From CAZWSX01 sp964636985 (GTDB lineage: Bacteria > Planctomycetota > Planctomycetia > Pirellulales > Pirellulaceae): DNA of 64,000 nt. The notes under the pieces were generated by a model. It was not told where the DNA came from. It was given only the letters and a program-made list of their open reading frames with translations, and searched no databases. Of the stretch, positions 18,551 to 28,200 are shown piece after piece; positions within the stretch are counted from its first letter, which is position 1; every line of letters starts with the position of its first letter. The stretch spans positions 124,001 through 188,000 of the forward strand of contig CAZWSX010000005.1 of NCBI GenBank assembly GCA_964636985.1, written 5' to 3'. Position numbers and translations under genes: made by a program.

Positions 18551-18806
18551 AGTAAAAAATTCGTATAGGTCAATATCTAGAAAGCAAATAATGCCCAGGA
18601 AACGACGCAGAACTTGTCTTGATTAAAGGATCTTTAGACGGCTTCAGCTTGGTAAAGTGCTGAAAGTGCTATCACTCGCTGCTTAAGATGCGCGCACTTA
18701 TCATTTCCATCTTGAATATATCCTGCAGGGCGCAAGAGTAAAAAAGACATCAAAACGGCGGCATTTTTAGCTCCCAAGGTCGCCAACTCAACCCAAGTGC
18801 CATCAG

Positions 18807-18822
18807 TGGCATGATGCTTGCT
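18807..18822 (+). promoter_or_regulatory. putative sigma-54 (-24/-12) promoter of amtB
   Basis: TGGCATGATGCTTGCT matches the -24/-12 consensus (TGGCAYR-N4-TTGCW) at nearly every conserved base, with GG and GC 10 bases apart. It points to amtB, whose start is about 90 bases downstream. Confidence 0.7.
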
Positions 18823-18914
18823 TTCCCGTTTGGACTTTGTTTCTACCCGCGCCAACTGAGCGTCGTCCTGCGCTCAGCCTTCGCGTGTAAAGGTCCTAAC
18901 CGAAGGCAGAATCT

Positions 18915-20630
18915 GTGAGAATACCGTTGAGAGACTTTGTACGCCTATCGTTGTTTACCCTACTTTTGGTTGGAGTTGCTGCTAAGGCCACTTGGTCTCA
19001 AGATACAGCGACCGAAGAAAAGGCGGCCGCAGCGCCAGAAGTCGCTACAGCGACGACTGATGCCCCCGCACCACCTGTCTTGCCCCCCTACTTTTCAGGT
19101 GCGAATCCAAAAGATGAGACCGGGAAAGAGAAGGAAGTATGGCCAGACCCAACCGGAGGTGCCGCGGGTGTATGGTCAACGCCTGCTGGCGACGGCAAAG
19201 GGGATGACCCCTCCAAGCTGACGCTCCCCGACGTGTATGACCGCGTCAATCACAACCTGTACTCGATCAATATGGTGTGGGTGCTGATCGCGGGCGCCTT
19301 GGTGATGTTCATGCAGTTCGGGTTCGCGGCCGTCGAAACGGGCCTCGCCCGTGCCAAGAACTCGGCCCACACGGCGGCCATGAACTTCATGATCTATCCG
19401 TTGGGATGCTTGGCGTTCTACGTTTACGGCTTCGGCCTTGGATGGGGAAACTGGTTCAACGCGCCTGTTGCTCCCGGTTGGTATTCCTCACTTGGCCCCG
19501 GCACGTCCGTGCTAAATGGCGGGTTTACGGTTTTGGATGGCTGGTGCTTGTTTGGAACGAAAGGTTTTTGCCTGGCTGGTATGGACGATGTCAGCGTCAT
19601 GGCGCTGTTCTTCTTCATGATGGTGTTCATGGATACCACGGCCACCATCCCGACTGGATCGATGTGCGAACGTTGGAGTTGGAAGAGCTTCTGCCTTTAC
19701 GGCTTCTGGGTCGCGCTTCCTTACTGCCTGTACGCCAACTGGGTTTGGGGCGGTGGTTGGCTCGCTCAACTTGGGCCCAAGGCGGGTCTGGGTCACGGTG
19801 CCGTCGATTTCGCCGGCTCGGGGGTGGTGCATGCCATGGGCGGCATCATCGCACTGGTGGGAGCTTGGTGTATTGGCCCACGCAAGGGGAAGTACGTCAA
19901 CGGAAAGTCGCAAGCTATTCCAGGCCACCACGTTCCAATGGTGGTTTTTGGCACGTTCGTGCTGGCGTTCGGTTGGTTCGGGTTCAATGCGGGATCGACG
20001 CTGTCGGGGACCGATCTTCGCATGGCAACCGTAGTTGTGAACACGATGCTCGCGAGCGTCGCTGCCGCGATCTCGTGCATGTTCACGCTCTGGGCCAAGG
20101 GACTTAAGTCCGATCCCACGATGCTTTGCAATGGCTTCCTCGCCGGCCTGGTTGCGATCACGGCGCCGTGTGCGTTTGTAGATTCGCACATTGCCCTGCT
20201 CATTGGAGCTATCGCGGGTGTGTTAGTCGTGTTCAGCGTCTTCTTTTGGGATTCGATCGGTATCGACGATGTCGTCGGTGCTGTGTCGGTCCACGGTGTA
20301 TGCGGCACGTTCGGCGTGATCGCGTTGGGCTTGTTCGCTAATGGCAAGTATGGCGCCGGCTGGAACGGTGTGGTGCGAGATGAATTCGTGACCAAGTATG
20401 GTTCCGACGGCGTTCGGGGTTTGCTGTACGGCGACGCCACGCAATTGTGGGCGCAACTGGCCAGCGCAGCTACCGTTTTGGTGTTCGGCGCTGTGATGTC
20501 GCTGGTATGGTTCAAACTCAGCAACCTGATCGTGCCGTTGCGAGTCACCGAAGCCGAGGAAGAAGAAGGCTTGGACGGTCCCGAAATGGGAACCTACGGC
20601 TATCCCGACTTCGTGTTGCACGACAAATAA
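18915..20630 (+). CDS. amtB: ammonium transporter
   Basis: The 571-residue protein is an Amt/MEP/Rh-family ammonium channel. Start is a GTG with GAAGG about 8 bases upstream. Residues 1-30 form a signal peptide, residues 30-110 are an alanine/proline-rich exported linker, and the 11-helix Amt core begins near residue 115 (FAAVETGLARAKNSAHTAAMNF). Family landmarks include the GSGVVHAMGGI segment with the first pore histidine and SVHGVCGTFG with the second. The P-II docking tail follows. The roughly 80-residue exported linker is longer than in enterobacterial AmtB and may be a planctomycete feature. A sigma-54-type promoter precedes it, glnK is divergent, and a strong terminator follows at 20698-20745. 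Confidence 0.97.
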   Translation: MRIPLRDFVRLSLFTLLLVGVAAKATWSQDTATEEKAAAAPEVATATTDAPAPPVLPPYFSGANPKDETGKEKEVWPDPTGGAAGVWSTPAGDGKGDDPSKLTLPDVYDRVNHNLYSINMVWVLIAGALVMFMQFGFAAVETGLARAKNSAHTAAMNFMIYPLGCLAFYVYGFGLGWGNWFNAPVAPGWYSSLGPGTSVLNGGFTVLDGWCLFGTKGFCLAGMDDVSVMALFFFMMVFMDTTATIPTGSMCERWSWKSFCLYGFWVALPYCLYANWVWGGGWLAQLGPKAGLGHGAVDFAGSGVVHAMGGIIALVGAWCIGPRKGKYVNGKSQAIPGHHVPMVVFGTFVLAFGWFGFNAGSTLSGTDLRMATVVVNTMLASVAAAISCMFTLWAKGLKSDPTMLCNGFLAGLVAITAPCAFVDSHIALLIGAIAGVLVVFSVFFWDSIGIDDVVGAVSVHGVCGTFGVIALGLFANGKYGAGWNGVVRDEFVTKYGSDGVRGLLYGDATQLWAQLASAATVLVFGAVMSLVWFKLSNLIVPLRVTEAEEEEGLDGPEMGTYGYPDFVLHDK

Positions 20631-20697
20631 GATCGGCAGACCACAATCAGCCTGGTGCCGGTTCATTTGTATCCGGCACTGCCTGCCGGAAAGGACG

Positions 20698-20745
20698 CCC
20701 GGCCTGGATGTTGCCTTGTGCGGTGTCCAGGCCGGGTTTGTTTTT
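20698..20745 (+). terminator. Rho-independent terminator after amtB
   Basis: CCCGGCCTGGA and TCCAGGCCGGG form a perfect 11-bp stem around a 17-base loop, followed by TTTGTTTTT. It separates amtB from the convergent P-II paralogue. Confidence 0.85.
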
Positions 20746-20747
20746 GA

Positions 20748-21146
20748 TTAGACCGATGCGGCATGACGGGTCAGAAGCAGGTACTTGTCTTCATGATCCG
20801 CCACTTTGTGACGTTGCTTGACGGCGGCAAAGCATTCGTCCAACGTCATGGCGAAGACAAAGTCGTTGTTGTCGCTTGAATCTCCGATATCGAGAACGTC
20901 GACAATCTCGTCAACCGTCTCTGCCGATGACGATTCATCTGCCACGATCTCCAAACGCAGCTTCGGGCGATGGACGCGCATGGGAGTGCCACGATACATC
21001 GCTCCCTCCATCGATTCGCCGTGGATGCGACTGATTGACAGCGTGTTGGCGCCGCGCCTCCGCAGCACGTTCTCTAGTGCACTCAGCTTTTCAGGACGGA
21101 TGATTGCAACGATCAATCTCATCGACTTAGTCTCTACGTAGCTCAT
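20748..21146 (-). CDS. divergent P-II-like regulatory protein
   Basis: This 132-residue protein has the P-II beginning MRLIVAIIRPEKLSALENVL (after a short leader) and the strand after the T-loop (RPKLRLEIVAD), so the ferredoxin-like core is recognisable. The T-loop region, GESMEGAMYRGTPMRV, has no tyrosine at the position of Tyr51, so uridylylation as in GlnK is not expected, and the C-terminus differs from canonical P-II. The listed start has GGAGA about 9 bases upstream; a second ATG at 21122 would give a more standard N-terminus. It is convergent with amtB. A role as an alternative P-II for AmtB, or for the P-II-tailed SulP transporter, is only a hypothesis. Confidence 0.82.
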   Translation of the reverse strand: MSYVETKSMRLIVAIIRPEKLSALENVLRRRGANTLSISRIHGESMEGAMYRGTPMRVHRPKLRLEIVADESSSAETVDEIVDVLDIGDSSDNNDFVFAMTLDECFAAVKQRHKVADHEDKYLLLTRHAASV

Positions 21147-21324
21147 GGCATCTGTTCTCCGATGGACTCGCGTGAGCCGACGCTGACGGCAACTTGCCAG
21201 TTCAACGACCGTACCCGCCGCGGAATCGCCCCTTTGAGCGATCTATCGAAGTGATTCTAGGGAGTGGTGCATCAAGATGATGTCAAACTCGAGGTGCTGA
21301 ATATCAAGATCCCGCTTGGGTTTT

Positions 21325-22041
21325 TCAGGCGAACGCCTGCCCACTCGCCGCGAGAACTCTTCCCAGCCTCGGCGGCGCCGGCCGGTCCTTCCGAAAACCA
21401 AGCGGGTGACCAAGCTTCACAACCCAATCACCCACTTGAACGCGCGAGTCCGCGAGCAGTGGTACGAACGGATAAGGCCCCGGCTCCACCATCTGGAGGA
21501 GCGAAATGTCGAAGTCGGCATCCGCACGCAACAGCCTGGCTTGAGCCTCTTGTCCGTCGCTCAGAATTACGGTTGTCAGTTCGCCGGCCACATGCGTGTC
21601 GGAAGCATCTTGACTACGGACGCGCATGTGACTGACGTGCCACTGAGACAGAATCAGCCCATCCGCGCTGATGAAGACTCCGCAAGCACCGCGCGAGTGG
21701 GGATAGGTTCGCGGAAGAGCCGCCTTCGAAGGAGGCATCACACCGATGATGGCAGGTTGCATCTGGGAAACCACCTTGATGCACCGGGATTCCAACTCCC
21801 TCACTTGTTCAAGATCGTGCAGCGTCGCAATGAGGTCCAAGTCGGCAGGCGGGTCCGGCAGTGCAGGCAACGCGGCCGCGGGGATGACACTTTGCTGCCT
21901 GGCAGCGCGTGCCGTTAGAAGAAAGTAACTCCCCCACACAATCACGCCGAGCGCAACAACACCTGCTGCCGGAAGCCAAATCGAGCGGCGACATGTAACC
22001 AACCTACGGCAGGCACTCTTCGCATCGGGTTCATCGACCAC
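21325..22041 (-). CDS. membrane-anchored trypsin-like (HtrA-type) protein lacking the catalytic serine
   Basis: The 238-residue protein has one transmembrane helix (about residues 22-43) and then a trypsin-like fold: GACGVFISADGLILSQWHV carries the catalytic histidine, and DADFDISLLQM the catalytic aspartate. The frame ends at RVLAASGQAFA just where the oxyanion loop and GNSGGP serine motif should come, and no PDZ domain follows. It is therefore a C-terminally truncated protease or an inactive homologue. The sequence downstream of the stop does not supply the missing part in an obvious frame. Confidence 0.7.
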   Translation of the reverse strand: MVDEPDAKSACRRLVTCRRSIWLPAAGVVALGVIVWGSYFLLTARAARQQSVIPAAALPALPDPPADLDLIATLHDLEQVRELESRCIKVVSQMQPAIIGVMPPSKAALPRTYPHSRGACGVFISADGLILSQWHVSHMRVRSQDASDTHVAGELTTVILSDGQEAQARLLRADADFDISLLQMVEPGPYPFVPLLADSRVQVGDWVVKLGHPLGFRKDRPAPPRLGRVLAASGQAFA

Positions 22042-22204
22042 CAGCCGGCTCCAGAATGTTGGCGCACGTCAAAAGTCCCACCGGATGAGACCTCGCGGCA
22101 GTTATAGACACATTGTCTTTATGGAACAAGCGGCGTTTAGCCGGCGCTGGTCACGGGGCAAAGAAATGGTTTCCCATAGCTGACATCCCCAAAGACATCG
22201 CACG

Positions 22205-22238
22205 AAAAAACCCCGGAAAACGCGTGGCTCCCGAGGTT
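22205..22238 (-). terminator. Rho-independent terminator downstream of the Fic gene
   Basis: On the minus strand AACCTCGG pairs with CCGGGGTT (one G-T pair) and runs into TTTTTT. It lies about 150 bases after the Fic stop codon and upstream of the protease-like gene, in an otherwise empty 348-base gap. Confidence 0.65.
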
Positions 22239-22389
22239 TTAGCTTAGACTACCCATGAGGTAGGCCGAACAGCAAACCACGGTGCCGATTTACGAGGAAT
22301 CGCGCCCTAGAATCCCCCAAACCCCCTCATCGCCCCGGACAAGCTGAGCGCCATTCGGGCCGGGACATGATCGCCTTTCGAGATTGCGC

Positions 22390-23613
22390 CTAGTCCTTCG
22401 ACGCCTTGGCCGCCGTCGCGGCTACGATCCTCGCCCGTTTCGACGAGTGAAGCATTCGCAGGTCTTCCGATGTCGTAATGTACGTGTCAGGCCCAACCTT
22501 TTTCGCGAGCCCAAGATTCAAGACAACCTCGAAATCCGCCTTGATGGTCCGCATGTCTTTTTCCATATACTCTTTCGCTAACTCATTCGACGAGATTGCG
22601 ACATCGATTAGCGTAAACGACTTTCCAATCGGCATCGCCAGGGCGAGGTTCCTTCGTCGCTTAAAGATCGATCGCTTGTGGTAGTTGTCGTACGACGCGA
22701 ACACGCGATAGACGTAGGCTTCCCAGCACACCTTAAATGTGCTGGCTTGAATCAGGTTCCAAGAGTCCCAAAGGCCATCAATCAGTCCCGTTACCGCATA
22801 GGCGACGAATTCCGTGAGGTCTCGGCTTTTTCGCGCGCGATCAAAATGCGCCGTGTACTCCGAGCGCGTTTTGCTGTAATGGTTCGCCAAGATGTGGGCG
22901 GCAACGTCCGGCATGCCGGCGCGAAGCAAAACGTAGAACTCAATCATTCGCCCGGTCCGCCCATTGCCATCCGCAAATGGGTGAATCCACTCAAAAAAGA
23001 CATGGGCGACTATTGCCTGAATAATGGCGTCGGCGAACGCTTGCTTTCCCGAATGGAACTGAAACTCACGCCGAAGCCAATCGCAGTACTCGCTCAGCAA
23101 ATCGTCAACGTATTCACAAGGCGGGGCAAGGTAAGATCCAACATGGCGGGAATCCCTACGGGTCCTCCCAGGTACGCCGTCATAAAGTGGGCCAAGGTCC
23201 TTACCAATCTGCCGGTTAAAGTCGCAGATCATCGAAGGGGAGATCGGTTCGGAGTAGCCCTTGTTGACAACGTTGTTGTGCACTTCGTGCATCAAATTGA
23301 GCACGTTCATTACTTCCGTGCCTTGGTACTGGCGGCTCTCAGGAAGTTCTTTCCCTTCAAGCCTCAGTCGCAATTCTGCTTCTGTGAGCGTGTTCCCCTC
23401 AATCGCCGTCGTTGCTACGGCTCCACGTTCAAACGAAACGCGACGCATTTGGTGTTGAACGTCCGGGTCGATCGGTAAATCGCCGAGGCAACGGGAAAGC
23501 GACTCGCATTGACCTAACTTGCGAGAAACGTTGTCCAGCACGTTCCAGCAGCGCACAAAGCGGAGATGGGGGTAGTCTTGCCAAATACGATCTAGGGCAT
23601 TCTTCTTCGCCAT
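22390..23613 (-). CDS. Fic-domain protein (probable AMP transferase)
   Basis: The 407-residue protein carries the Fic active-site motif HPFADGNGRTGR (about residues 216-227), whose histidine is the catalytic base for transfer of AMP or another NMP to a target hydroxyl. Upstream, residues 60-80 read TAIEGNTLTEAE, matching the (S/T)xxxE(G/N) inhibitory alpha-helix region typical of class II Fic proteins (autoinhibited within the same chain). The C-terminal 100 residues contain a winged-helix-like segment. Such proteins can be toxins or housekeeping modifiers; no separate antitoxin gene is next to it, consistent with self-inhibition. A terminator follows at 22205-22238. Confidence 0.92.
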   Translation of the reverse strand: MAKKNALDRIWQDYPHLRFVRCWNVLDNVSRKLGQCESLSRCLGDLPIDPDVQHQMRRVSFERGAVATTAIEGNTLTEAELRLRLEGKELPESRQYQGTEVMNVLNLMHEVHNNVVNKGYSEPISPSMICDFNRQIGKDLGPLYDGVPGRTRRDSRHVGSYLAPPCEYVDDLLSEYCDWLRREFQFHSGKQAFADAIIQAIVAHVFFEWIHPFADGNGRTGRMIEFYVLLRAGMPDVAAHILANHYSKTRSEYTAHFDRARKSRDLTEFVAYAVTGLIDGLWDSWNLIQASTFKVCWEAYVYRVFASYDNYHKRSIFKRRRNLALAMPIGKSFTLIDVAISSNELAKEYMEKDMRTIKADFEVVLNLGLAKKVGPDTYITTSEDLRMLHSSKRARIVAATAAKASKD

Positions 23614-23891
23614 TGCGAACAGTCCTCGTGGTCTTTCGAGATAAGTCTAGTATTCAGTTCGCACCGGAGCGCAGGATTGTATGCACAATCTTGCACGCAA
23701 ACAAGTCCGTCGGATGCGAAGAATCTAGCAGAAAGCCGCGAAAAGTTGCATTTACCCCGCCATAATCCATATATATGTTGCTCTCGACGGGGAGCGGCAA
23801 AACAGGTCAGTCGGGTACCGGAGAACGGTCCAACGATGGGCGCCATGGTGGGCTAGCGGGTGGTACTTCGGCCAACACTGAGGACCAAGAA

Positions 23892-23927
23892 AGAGTAATG
23901 GCCACCCCTTCGGATGGCCATTACTCT
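23892..23927. repeat. perfect 13-bp inverted repeat
   Basis: AGAGTAATGGCCA and TGGCCATTACTCT are exact reverse complements separated by 10 bases. No T tract follows on either strand. It lies in the 830-base region between the Fic and transglutaminase genes that also holds an integrase-associated relic, so it may be a leftover end structure or an operator. Confidence 0.6.
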
Positions 23928-23967
23928 GCAAATACGGTTCTTTGTAACCTTAGCCTCTAGCGCGAAG

Positions 23968-24210
23968 ATGGGCGTTACAGGACTCGAACTAGCTGCAAAT
24001 TCGCTAGTACGTGGCACAAAGATGCTGAATTGTGGCACCACCAGCGGCCCTGCTTTGCCAACGATGTTCCTCAACATCGCCGCCCAGGACGCAGAGCTGT
24101 GCGAAGTCATCAACGCGTGGGCCTCGCTACCTCAGACAGTTCGCGATTTTCTGTTGGGCATTGTCCGTCGCTCCAGAAACGGGATTACCAATGAGATCGT
24201 CGTCGGTTGA
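23968..24210 (+). pseudogene. relic of an integrase-associated reading frame
   Basis: The frame beginning MGVTGLELAANSLVRGT and ending with INAWASLPQTVRDFLLGIV resembles the short frame that often follows tyrosine integrases in planctomycetes (a stretch of the type VxAWPxLPxxIRxGI). The phrase TGGCACCACCAGCGGCCCT near 24029 recurs with one change near 46442, beside a real integrase relic. No recombinase domain is left here. This comes from memory of such loci and is moderately secure. Confidence 0.35.
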
Positions 24211-24499
24211 AGTTGCGGCGCCAAATTTTTCCCTCCAATCGTGCCCCAAAGCCACACAAACTCTGCCTACGTCCCGCAAAAGAGCAAAGCCATTGATTCG
24301 GGACCGTACCTAGTTTCGATCGCTTTCAAAGAGAGGAACGTTACGGTTCGAATAAAAGAGTACGATGATAGTCTTCTCGAATCATCATTGACCTCTAAAC
24401 GAAGCTGCCGCCGAAGATATCAGACTCCAGGAAAGTGAGCGCAACATCTACATTCATGTTGGTTATGAACTGACTTACGACTGCCCGCAACCGACGCCG

Positions 24500-25261
24500 A
24501 TGTTGCTGATGCTCAACATCCACTACAGTCATGCCTACGAAATTGTGCGCCCGGACAATCTCGTCACAAATCCGGCGGTCATGATCACGCCCTACCGAGA
24601 TGGCTTCGGCAATTGGTGCAGCCGGATCGAATCGCCCGTCGGCCGGATCAGAGTCAGTACCTCGGCCGTGGTGAAATCGACCGGAATTGTGGATCCGGTG
24701 TCGCTCGCAGCACGGCAGCACCCGGTGTGGGAATTGCCGTCGGAGACACTGATTTATCTTTTGGCGAGCCGCTACTGCGAGACCGACCTGCTAACGGAAG
24801 TTGCTTGGACGACTTTTGGGCATACGCCGCTGGGATGGGCTCGCGTTCAGGCGATCTGCGATTTTGTGCATAACCATATTCAGTTCGACTACATGCAGGC
24901 ACGTGCAACGCGGACGGCCTTCGAGGCCTATCGCGAAAGAGTTGGTGTATGCCGGGACTACGCCCATCTCGCGATTGCGTTTTGCCGATGTCTCAATATC
25001 CCGGCCCGTTACTGCACTGGGTATCTAGGGGATATCGGCGTGCCACCGCAAAATGCGCCGATGGATTTTTGTGGGTGGATGGAAGTTTTTCTAGGCGGGC
25101 AGTGGCACGTTTTTGATCCACGCAACAATACCCCACGGGCAGGACGAGTCCTAATCGCGAGCGGACGAGACGCGGTCGATGTAGCGATCAGCACCACTTT
25201 CGGACCCAATACGCTGGCAGGGTTTAAAGTGATCTGCGAGGAGATTTCTAAGCCGAATTAG
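24500..25261 (+). CDS. transglutaminase-like family protein
   Basis: The 253-residue frame encodes a transglutaminase-like (papain-fold) domain: GVCRDYAHLAIAFCRCLNIPARY holds the catalytic cysteine, CGWMEVFLGGQWHVFDP the conserved histidine-adjacent segment, and NNTPR follows. Similar proteins begin about 18 residues earlier with IHVGYELTYDCPQPTPM; in this sequence that part is in frame from about 24446 but no ATG, GTG or TTG precedes it, so the start is either a rare codon or mutated, and the ATG at 24500 may be internal. The family is often linked to peptide or amide hydrolysis in stress or storage-polymer loci. The stop overlaps the stop of the convergent glucan synthase by four bases. Confidence 0.8.
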   Translation: MLLMLNIHYSHAYEIVRPDNLVTNPAVMITPYRDGFGNWCSRIESPVGRIRVSTSAVVKSTGIVDPVSLAARQHPVWELPSETLIYLLASRYCETDLLTEVAWTTFGHTPLGWARVQAICDFVHNHIQFDYMQARATRTAFEAYRERVGVCRDYAHLAIAFCRCLNIPARYCTGYLGDIGVPPQNAPMDFCGWMEVFLGGQWHVFDPRNNTPRAGRVLIASGRDAVDVAISTTFGPNTLAGFKVICEEISKPN

Positions 25262-28200
25262 TCGGCAGGCAGGAGTACTTTGTCTGGCATGCCGACTGCC
25301 TCGGCCAAAACAATCTCGACTTGATGACTGCGACCATCGCTGACCATTCGCAAGCATTGCTCGGCGAGATCGATGCCATCGAGCGTCAATCGTTGGATCG
25401 CGTCCCCAGACCCACTGTTGTGGATCGTGATGTGGTAGACGCTTTCGTGAAAGCGGTAGTGGACCTTGAACGACGGCCATTTGCTTGGCAGTCGCGGCGT
25501 GAAATGGAGCGTGTCGACCTCGAGCCGAAGCCCCAAAAGCGATTCCGTAAGGAGACGATACATCCATCCAGAAGACCCGGTGTACCAAGTCCACCCTCCG
25601 CGACCGATGTGGGGTTCCACACCGTAAACGTCGGCGGCCATGACGTATGGTTCGACGCGATAGGTCGCAATCGATTGCGAAGTGGACCCGTGATTGATCG
25701 GATTGATGAGCTCGAACAACTCCCACGCCCGCTTCATATCCCCCAACGCGGCGAAGGCCATCGCGGTCCAAATGGCCGCATGCGTGTATTGACCGCCATT
25801 CTCGCGCACGCCCGGAACGTAACCTTTGATGTAGCCAGGGTTGAGTTGCGATTTGTCGAAGGGGGGATCGAGCAACTGGATCAACCTCGCCTTGCGACGA
25901 ACCAAGTGTCGATCGACATTTTCCATCGCTAGAGCCGATCGCTCATTGGTTCCAGCACCGGAAAGAACCGACCAACTTTGAGAGATCGAGTCGATCCGAC
26001 ACTCCGGGTTCTCATGCGACCCCAACGGCGTACCATCGTCGAAATAGGCTCGCCGATACCACTCGCCGTCCCAGCCGTTTTGTTCAATGTGTCCGCGTAA
26101 TCGCCCGGCCTCAATTGTGTAACGGTCGGCTGTGGCGTCGTCGCCTTGCTTCTGCGCAAGACGTGAGAACTGCATCAAGACGTCGTACAGGAAGAACGCC
26201 AGCCAGACACTTTCGCCTTGGCCATGTTGGCCAACACGGTTCATTCCGTCATTCCAATCGCCGCATCCCATGAGCGGCAAGCCATGAGCGCCAAAGGTAA
26301 GCCCGTGGTCAATGGCTCGAATGGCATGTTGGTACAGCGACGCGACATCGTCCGAAATCCGCGGTTGGTCGTAGTTTGCTTCTTCGTCTTGATGCAGCGG
26401 GCGGGAATCGAGAAAGGGGATCCGCTCTTCGAGCACGCCCGTGTCGCCAGTCGTCTGCACGTATCGACATATCGCCAATGGGAGCCACAGATAGTCGTCG
26501 GAAAAGTGGGTTCGCACACCGCGACTGCCAGGCGGATGCCACCAGTGCTGCACGTCGCCTTCTCGAAACTGATGCCCAGCGGCGCATAGCAGATGCTTAC
26601 GGAATAGGCCGGGATCGGCGTGTATGAGCGCCATCGCATCTTGGAGTTGATCGCGGAAGCCGTACGCACCGCCCGATTGATAGAACCCAGTGCGAGCCCA
26701 CATCCGGCAGGCCAACGTCTGATAGATCAACCAACCGTTAGCGAGGAAGTTGACCGTGGGGTCGGGCGTTTCGAAATGAACCGCGCCGAGCGTTTGGCTC
26801 CAATAATGCCAAACGCCTTCTAGCGCTCGCTGGGCCTTGCCCTCGCCGTGTGTGCTTTGCACAAGTTGCCTTGCTTCCACTTCACTGGATGCCGCACCGA
26901 TGCTGAAGACAACCACTCGCTCTTGTCCGACGTCAAGCGGAACTTGAGTTTGCATTGCCGCGCAGGGATCGAGACCAGCACCCGTGCGATTGGAGAGTCG
27001 CACGCGTCGCATTGCGGCCGGTTGCGCGAGATTGCCGTTTCGCCCTAAGAACTCGGTGCGATCGCCGGTATACGTGCGCGTCGTCTCGCTACAGTCGACA
27101 AAGGCAACCTTTTGCGCGAAGTCGGGACTGTAAGGATTGCGGGCGAAGATCGCGCCAGTAACCGAGTCCAATTCCGTCGTTACGTGCATCGCCGTTTTGG
27201 TTCGCAGTTCGCCCAGCACCCATTCCCAGTAACCGGTAACCGAAAGCTGCCTTGGACGTCCGGAATGATTAGTGATTTTGAGCCGAGCGAATTTGACGGG
27301 TGAGTCGATGGCGACGTAGACGCATAGTTCGGTGACGATCCCATCATCGGAATAGTCGAAGATGCTGTACCCGAAGCCATGCCGCGCGATATAGGTATTG
27401 GAGCCCCGCGCCGGTGAAGGCGAAGGAGACCAAAATCTCCCCGTCTCCTCGTCGCGGATGTAGATCGCCTCTCCGCAAGTGTCGGATACCGGATCGTTGT
27501 GCCACGGTGTCAGTCTGAACTCGTGGCTATTATCGACCCACGTATAGGCATTGCCGCTTTCAGATACCACGGTGCCAATCTGCGCGTTAGCGATCACGTT
27601 CACCCACGGAGCGGGTGTGACTTTCTTGTCGCCAAGAATGGATACGTACTCACGGCCATCCCGGCTGAAGCCGCCCAGGCCGTTGAAATAGGCAAGATCG
27701 CGAGACGGAGGCTCGGCGGGAATGATTGTATCGTGACGGCGTTTTAAAGGTTTCAGCGAGGGAATGGTGACCTCGGAGCGACCGCGACGCTCCACTTGCT
27801 CGATCAGTGTTCCCCCGTCGTCGAGCAAAACAACCCTGGCTACGGTTTGCAGGAGCCAGCGATCCTCCTCGGACATCTGTTCGCCGCGGCGGACGAAGAT
27901 TCCACCTGGCCGATCAACCAATGTCGCCTCCGGACTCGTGGCGACAATATCCATGATCGAATCTTGCAGCGACTGCCGATAGACCGAGTCGTCCTCGTTC
28001 CAGATAACCAAGTCGACGTGAAGTCCTTGCATCCGCCAATAGGCATGTGCTTTCACTGTTTGCCTGATCAAGTCGATCTTTTCCGAGTCGCGAATCCGGA
28101 CCAACACGATCGGGAGATCGCCAGAGATCCCATACCCCCACAACCCCGATTGGCCGCGGCGATTGCGAACGAGCAGACTCGCCTTCGCACGTCGAAGAGC

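Noticed and set aside
18634..18855. 73-residue minus-strand frame between glnK and amtB
   Set aside because: It overlaps the sigma-54 promoter of amtB and shows no protein-like features.
22678..23478. 266-residue plus-strand frame
   Set aside because: Antisense to the Fic gene; no motif.
23960..24010. tRNA-like T-arm sequence on the minus strand (GTTCGAGTCC)
   Set aside because: No matching acceptor, D or anticodon arms can be drawn; it is at most a leftover of an attachment site.
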